Assembly: GCF_000090795.2 (NCBI RefSeq)
Contig: NW_003546269.1
Location: 340,237-365,766, forward strand
Length of the DNA: 25,530 nucleotides
Source of the DNA: Amphimedon queenslandica
Taxonomy: Eukaryota > Porifera > Demospongiae > Haplosclerida > Niphatidae
Reading direction: 5' to 3'
The notes beneath the pieces were generated by a model. That model had not been told where the DNA came from. It made no database searches and saw only the letters and a program-made list of their open reading frames with translations. The position numbers and the translations under genes were made by a program. Below are positions 21,627 through 25,530 of the stretch, piece by piece (within the stretch, counting starts at the first letter, position 1; every line of letters starts with the position of its first letter).

Positions 21627-22226
21627 TTATGAAGTAACATTAATACCATCGTCTGGTATCACATTCTCTTGTGCTTTCCGATACTCCTCACAGCTGCTCT
21701 GACGTATCGTGTACTTTTTCTCTTCAACTTGTAACTGATCCCTCGATGAACTTCTCAACGTTTTTGACATGACGAGAACCGGCCGTGCATTACTATCACA
21801 TAAAGGGGAAATAGAAGCAGTCACAAACCCAGTGTCCAAGTGTGAATTATTTGACCCACGTCTGCTGGCACAACTCTCAATACTTAACTGACGGCTAGGA
21901 GCTAGTATGCTCACACCAGGACGAGGAAAAGCACCTCCTTTTTGCAAATGATTGGAGAAACTAGCCATGCTTGACTGGAGGAACTCAGCACATTTCCTAT
22001 TCTCCTCATTTAGATCTTTCTCCAATACATTAATGAGAATGTGCTGGAGTGCTCCAATTAATGGTGAGTCTTTCTCTTTGTCTTTATAATATCGCCCAAT
22101 GTCGATAAAAACAGAAGCAATTGGGTTTTTGATTTTTATCAGTGGTGTGTTTTCTTCACTGCTAGGAGAATTTATTGTATTAGTGAGGTGCAAACAGAGA
22201 GTACTAGAGATTAATGATGTCATACA
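21627..22226 (-). CDS. Minus-strand gene with receptor-type cytoplasmic helical module and Ser-rich tail (copy 1)
   Basis: Reads leftward from an apparent acceptor (TTCAG then TGTATG, 22226) or from ATG 22223, giving about 198 residues, to TAA at 21627. The start is unsure; an upstream exon may exist. The segment from about residue 28 to 100 follows the pattern of the receptor tails (SPLIGALQHIL against DFLKLLRMML; NRKCAEFLQSSM against NKKCDTFFSKM). A Ser/Arg-rich tail with RQLSIESC and SCASRRGS follows, ending CEEYRKAQEN and a short acidic stretch. No signal peptide, Ig fold or TM is visible. A second copy at 25110 differs by in-frame 3-base indels, which supports coding. It could be a soluble intracellular partner or the terminal exon of another receptor. 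No named homolog recognised. Confidence 0.7.
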   Translation of the reverse strand, partial: CMTSLISSTLCLHLTNTINSPSSEENTPLIKIKNPIASVFIDIGRYYKDKEKDSPLIGALQHILINVLEKDLNEENRKCAEFLQSSMASFSNHLQKGGAFPRPGVSILAPSRQLSIESCASRRGSNNSHLDTGFVTASISPLCDSNARPVLVMSKTLRSSSRDQLQVEEKKYTIRQSSCEEYRKAQENVIPDDGINVTS

Positions 22227-22247
22227 CTGAAGCCATTTCAATATCAC

Positions 22248-22388
22248 TCATTGTTATTCTGTTATCATTGTTATTCTTTCATTCTTATTATACTCATAAC
22301 ACTAACTGTTATTATTATTAATCTCCCCCTCTCTCTCTTAATCTATTACTCACTGTGCTCTTGAGCGATGGACAATTGAGCTTGTGGC
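22248..22388. other. AT-rich spacer upstream of the minus-strand gene
   Basis: Contains short pyrimidine runs and the pre-insertion target CTTGTGGC (22381-22388) of the following transposable element. No TM-coding exon was found on the minus strand here. Confidence 0.4.
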
Positions 22389-22742
22389 CAGGCCCGCTGA
22401 GAGAAGACATGGGGCCCAGGGGAAGATTAAAATTAGGGGCCCTTTGCAATAATGAAAAAAATTACAAATTAAAATGACAAGAACTACCAATGCTCAAATA
22501 TGACCGAAAATTGATTGACTAACTTAGGAACACTAGCAATTGAAAGCAAACTTGCAGAACAGCTAAATTTTGATTATATCATAGATCATTTTGCTAGTTT
22601 AAAAACCAGAAAGGCACATGTTTAATCATGTATTAAAAGATAACTTATTATACTTTAATTATAATGTATATTATTATGGGGCCCCCTGAAGTGAGGGGCC
22701 CAGGGGATTTATCCTCTGCTCCCCCCCCTCTCAGTGGGCCTG
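22389..22742. mobile_element. hAT-like MITE, 354 bp, with perfect 8-bp target duplication
   Basis: Terminal inverted repeats CAGGCCCGCTGAGAG and CTCTCAGTGGGCCTG (one mismatch), flanked by the identical direct repeat CTTGTGGC at 22381-22388 and 22743-22750. Subterminal GGGGCCC and GGGCCCAGGGGA motifs recur near both ends. An 8-bp duplication with CAG...CTG termini is the hallmark of the hAT superfamily. No transposase coding region; the interior is AT-rich. Confidence 0.88.
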
Positions 22743-22761
22743 CTTGTGGCCCAGCAAGAAT

Positions 22762-23001
22762 TTAAAAATTTCCGCCCGATAAATGATTATTTACTGCTCT
22801 GCAGAAATAGAGCCCAGCATCTCTGTTAGCTACATTGAACAAGGTAAGGCTATAGTCTTCACTGCTGATGACGCCATTGGTCACCAATGTTGAGTGACCA
22901 TTTCTGTTCCTGTACCACGTCACGGTTAGTGAGTTTAGCCTGGATACACTCATGTGGCAAGGAAGGGTAGCATTAGCCCTTTTTATTGCTTGAACGCTCA
23001 T
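22762..23001 (-). pseudogene. Isolated Ig-domain exon in reverse orientation
   Basis: The minus strand from ATG 23001 reads an Ig domain of about 70 residues: ATLPC, VTWYR, SEDYSLTLFNV, then RDAGLYFCRA, the canonical D-x-G-x-Y-x-C motif. It resembles domain 2 of the gene at 14772 (VTLPC, EDYSVTL). A phase-1 entry after AG at about 23012 and a donor GTAAAT after CRA are possible, but no signal-peptide exon or TM exon was found in the adjacent minus-strand sequence. It may be a relic of a rearranged receptor, or an exon of a gene that also uses the 21627-22226 exon, with the MITE in the intron between them. Confidence 0.6.
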
Positions 23002-23119
23002 GGTCCCAGCTCAAATGGTGTACATGTATAATAACTTGTGTGTTGATTATTATGAGCAGATAGCTAATTGCAGCACGAGATGGTTTAGAGTCTCATCAGA
23101 GATGTTTATTGTTTATTAA

Positions 23120-23131
23120 GACACGCCCAAA
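23120..23131 (+). promoter_or_regulatory. Shared upstream element GACACGCCCAAA (copy 3)
   Basis: Third identical copy, ending 10 bases before ATG 23142. Because it is so close to the start, it may lie at the transcription start or in the 5' UTR rather than in a distal promoter. Confidence 0.5.
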
Positions 23132-23141
23132 CTTGCAGAGT

Positions 23142-24864
23142 ATGATGATCTCCTTACTTTCTCTCGCTTTATTTTCTCTATTAATCCAGAGGCACATTGT
23201 TTCTTCTCAGAGTACCCCATACGAGATAAGATTTACTAGTCCTGCGCCTGGGGGCAATGCCATAACTCTTCAATGCAGTGGTACACATGGAACTCCAGTG
23301 GCTGGAGCCAGTTTCTACAGGAACAGCCAGGGTATCACCAACAGCAGTTGTTTGACAGCATATCCTACGAGTGGCTCATCTGAGCTGAGGGTTGAGCTAC
23401 AGTCCCAGGAATGCGACGGTTTTTTTAGTTGTGGTCTTAATGGAATCCTCTCCCTTTCTCAAGAATTTCATGGTAAGCTAACATCTTATGCATATTATTA
23501 ATATGATACATTTCTATAGCTTGTCCTGTAAAGAATGTTACAGAAACCACAACAGTAGAGATTGAAGAGGGATCAAGTGCCCTCTTAACCTGTAACTTTT
23601 TTCCTTCGCCCATTAAAAATTATACAACAGAATGGTTCATTGGCATTGGCAGTAATGCAAGGCCAATTGAAAATTCAACTAGTGAACACCTTCAAAGCTA
23701 CCTTTTACAAAAACCTGATCAACCTAACAAATACTATTGTAAAATACAGATACAGTCATCTACTAATTCGCGTTGTTCGCCATCTGACATTTCGTCTATA
23801 ATTATGGTTCAACTGAAGAAGAAATATGGTAATTTGTCACATGTGTATGAAACTAGAAATTCATTTTATTATAGTATTTTCATTGTAGAAATGCCAACAA
23901 TAACACAAGATCTTAACTACACAATGGATAGCAATGGCGAAGGTGCTTTTACTGTGACATCCCGTGGTACTAATCTAACGCACAAATGGTATAAGGATGG
24001 TGGATTGATCAATAGTACTGGAGATAGCATATTAGAGATAAGTGATACTTCATTAAGAGTAAAGGAAGTCAATGGGTCACTGAGGATAGCGTATGTAGTG
24101 TCTAATGTTGATTATGATAATACATCACATTCGATGAGGCAAGCATTTGGAGTATATAATGTTTCATGTGGTGGGATTACAGAAGATTCAATGGAAACAC
24201 TTGCTGTACCAATAATGGGAACAGTCATTGGTATTCTAATCATAATCTGCTTAATACTAGTACTTTGCCTTTACATTATTTATAAGAAATATAAAAGTGC
24301 CTCAGAAAAGACAGTTCCAGTAGAGTTTACAAGGAGAGATGGCAGCACTGTTACAGAAGGCAATAATGACATGCGATGTGATGAGGTTGGTGGTTTGCAA
24401 AGATTAGCAGAGGTGACACATTCAAGTGAGCAATGTGATCATGGTTGCATGACGTGCAATTACGAAGAGAGTATGAAACCTGATGAACGCTTGTCTCTTT
24501 TTGCAATGAGGATGGTGAAAGACTGCACTGATGAAAGTGATTTTCTCAAATTACTCCTCGAGTTCCTGTTGAAGGCCAAGTATATGAAGAAATATAACAA
24601 TAAGTGTCGTGAACTATGTAGCAAAATGATTCATGAAGTTGACACTCTCATGGAAGAAATAGAACCTCAAGAAAGAGATGCAACTAGAAAGATAGGCCTT
24701 GATGGAAGTAAGCTAATTTGCTGCAAGTAAATATAAACACTCCATATCTTTTTTTAGGTAATGAACATCTTCTTAGCGATAATCAACTTTCTAATGATCA
24801 GCATGATCGTTATAAGCAATATCAAGACATACGCAAAATTTTGCAAGAGATTGCTTCGAAATAA
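23142..24864 (+). CDS. Ig-superfamily receptor 4 of the tandem cluster (mosaic copy)
   Basis: Exons: 23142-23472, 23520-23828, 23889-24707, 24758-24864, all introns phase 1 (about 520 residues from the second ATG at 23145, which matches the start of the gene at 17882). Domain 1 has CDGFFSCG and is nearest to the gene at 17882. Domain 2 (LLTCNFF, TEWFIG, KYYCKI) is nearly that of the gene at 19875. Domain 3 has THKWYKDGG, again nearest to 17882. A TM follows (about 24200-24280). The cytoplasmic module starts CMTCNYEESMKPDERL, then DFLKLLLEFL and NNKCRELCSKM. The last exon ends in an amphipathic helix, YQDIRKILQEIASK. An upstream in-frame ATG at 23109 would place the shared upstream element inside the coding region and is not preferred. 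Confidence 0.88.
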
Positions 24865-25027
24865 TAAAGTGCTGACTAGTATGCCGAACTTAATTTTACT
24901 TTAGTTTGTTGCTGTTTTTAGATTGTCCTGTTTTTAGTTTTAAATTGAATTGTCCTGTTTTCATTAAACCAAGACAATATTTTTAGTTTTTTGTATACAA
25001 TACTAACTGTATAAATCTAAATGGATT

Positions 25028-25033
25028 AATAAA
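25028..25033 (+). terminator. Candidate polyadenylation signal AATAAA
   Basis: A canonical hexamer about 165 bases after the stop of the gene at 23142. Another AATAAA at 24863-24868 overlaps the stop codon itself and is probably too close. Both are candidates only. Confidence 0.35.
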
Positions 25034-25109
25034 CAGAAACAAGTGTGATAAAAAAGCAAACTTAAATAAATGAAATGATAAACAACATAATTTACACAAC
25101 ATGCACAGT

Positions 25110-25530
25110 TTATGAAGTAATGTTAATACCATCATCTGGTATCAGATTCTCTTGAGCTTTCCGATACTCCTCACAGCTGCTCTGACGTACCGTGTACTTT
25201 TTCTCTTCAACTTGTAACTGATCCCTTGATGAACTCCTCGAGGTTTTTGACATGACGAGAATCGGCCGTGCATTACTATCACACAAAGGGGAAATAGAAG
25301 CAGTCGCAACAAACCCAGTGTCCAAGTGTGAATTATTTGACCCACGTCTGCTGGCACAACTCTCAATACTTAACTGACGGCTTGGAGCTAGTATGCTTGC
25401 ACCAGGACGAGGAAAGGCACCTCCTCTTTGCAAATGATTGGAGAAACTAGCCATGCTTGACTGGAGGAACTCAGCACATTTCCTATTCTCCTCATTTAGG
25501 TCTTTCCGCTCCAATACATTAATGAGAATG
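25110..25530 (-). CDS. Minus-strand gene with cytoplasmic helical module and Ser-rich tail (copy 2, 5' end outside window)
   Basis: Near-identical second copy of the gene at 21627-22226, running off the right edge. It keeps the same tail (RQLSIESC, SCASRRGS, CEEYRKAQEN) and ends at TAA 25110. Relative to copy 1 it has two in-frame 3-base differences (an extra Arg giving ERKDL, and an extra Ala giving GFVATAS), plus scattered substitutions. Preservation of frame in both copies argues for a translated gene rather than debris. It is again convergent with the receptor on its left, with 245 bases between stops. Confidence 0.7.
   Translation of the reverse strand, partial: ILINVLERKDLNEENRKCAEFLQSSMASFSNHLQRGGAFPRPGASILAPSRQLSIESCASRRGSNNSHLDTGFVATASISPLCDSNARPILVMSKTSRSSSRDQLQVEEKKYTVRQSSCEEYRKAQENLIPDDGINITS

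Noticed and set aside
22223..22247. Upstream extension of the minus-strand ORF to 22247
   Set aside because: The first codon there is GTG, and the stretch looks like an intron end (CTTCAG acceptor), so the exon is taken to start at 22226.

Overview
The window is eukaryotic, metazoan-type genomic DNA. Genes are split by GT-AG introns, the non-coding sequence is AT-rich, introns are small (several of 45-60 bp), and there are many CT/GA microsatellites, foldback elements and intronic tandem repeats. An ARFGEF gene beside a tandem set of unfamiliar immunoglobulin-superfamily (IgSF) membrane proteins, with very compact introns, suggests a non-bilaterian animal, most likely a demosponge of the Amphimedon type. 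That placement is inference; no species-diagnostic sequence is present.

Region 1 (1-7398, +) is the 3' part of a brefeldin-A-inhibited ARF guanine-nucleotide exchange factor (BIG1/BIG2, ARFGEF1/2). It is reconstructed here as 22 exons in continuous frame, about 1103 residues, with the Sec7 domain lying upstream of the window. Region 2 (7399-8272) is intergenic and carries an inverted-repeat element into which a second foldback element has inserted, with a visible target duplication. Region 3 (8273-14235, +) is an 11-exon receptor: signal peptide, three Ig domains, an FN3-like domain, one transmembrane helix and a long Ser/Thr-rich cytoplasmic tail.

Region 4 (about 14.77-25.53 kb) is a tandem cluster of four related type I membrane proteins (14772-17633, 17882-19724, 19875-21436, 23142-24864, all +). 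They share one plan: signal peptide plus a first domain with a C-D-G-[FY]-x-x-C-G motif, a second Ig domain, a third Ig-like domain lacking the cysteine pair, a transmembrane helix, and a helical cytoplasmic module I do not recognise. The last three have the same 4-exon, all-phase-1 structure. Two of them are followed by a convergent minus-strand gene (21627-22226 and 25110-25530). These two genes are near-identical to each other and appear to carry the same cytoplasmic module without the ectodomain. An isolated Ig exon lies on the minus strand at 22762-23001, next to a hAT-like MITE with a perfect 8-bp target duplication.

Taken together, the cluster looks like a rapidly evolving recognition-receptor complex, comparable in general form to the IgSF allorecognition loci of Hydractinia. 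Evidence for this is tandem duplication, mosaic relationships between copies (gene at 23142 = first exon like 17882, second exon like 19875), a conserved third domain and divergent membrane and tail segments. The allorecognition or immune role is a hypothesis, since the sequence shows architecture and not function.
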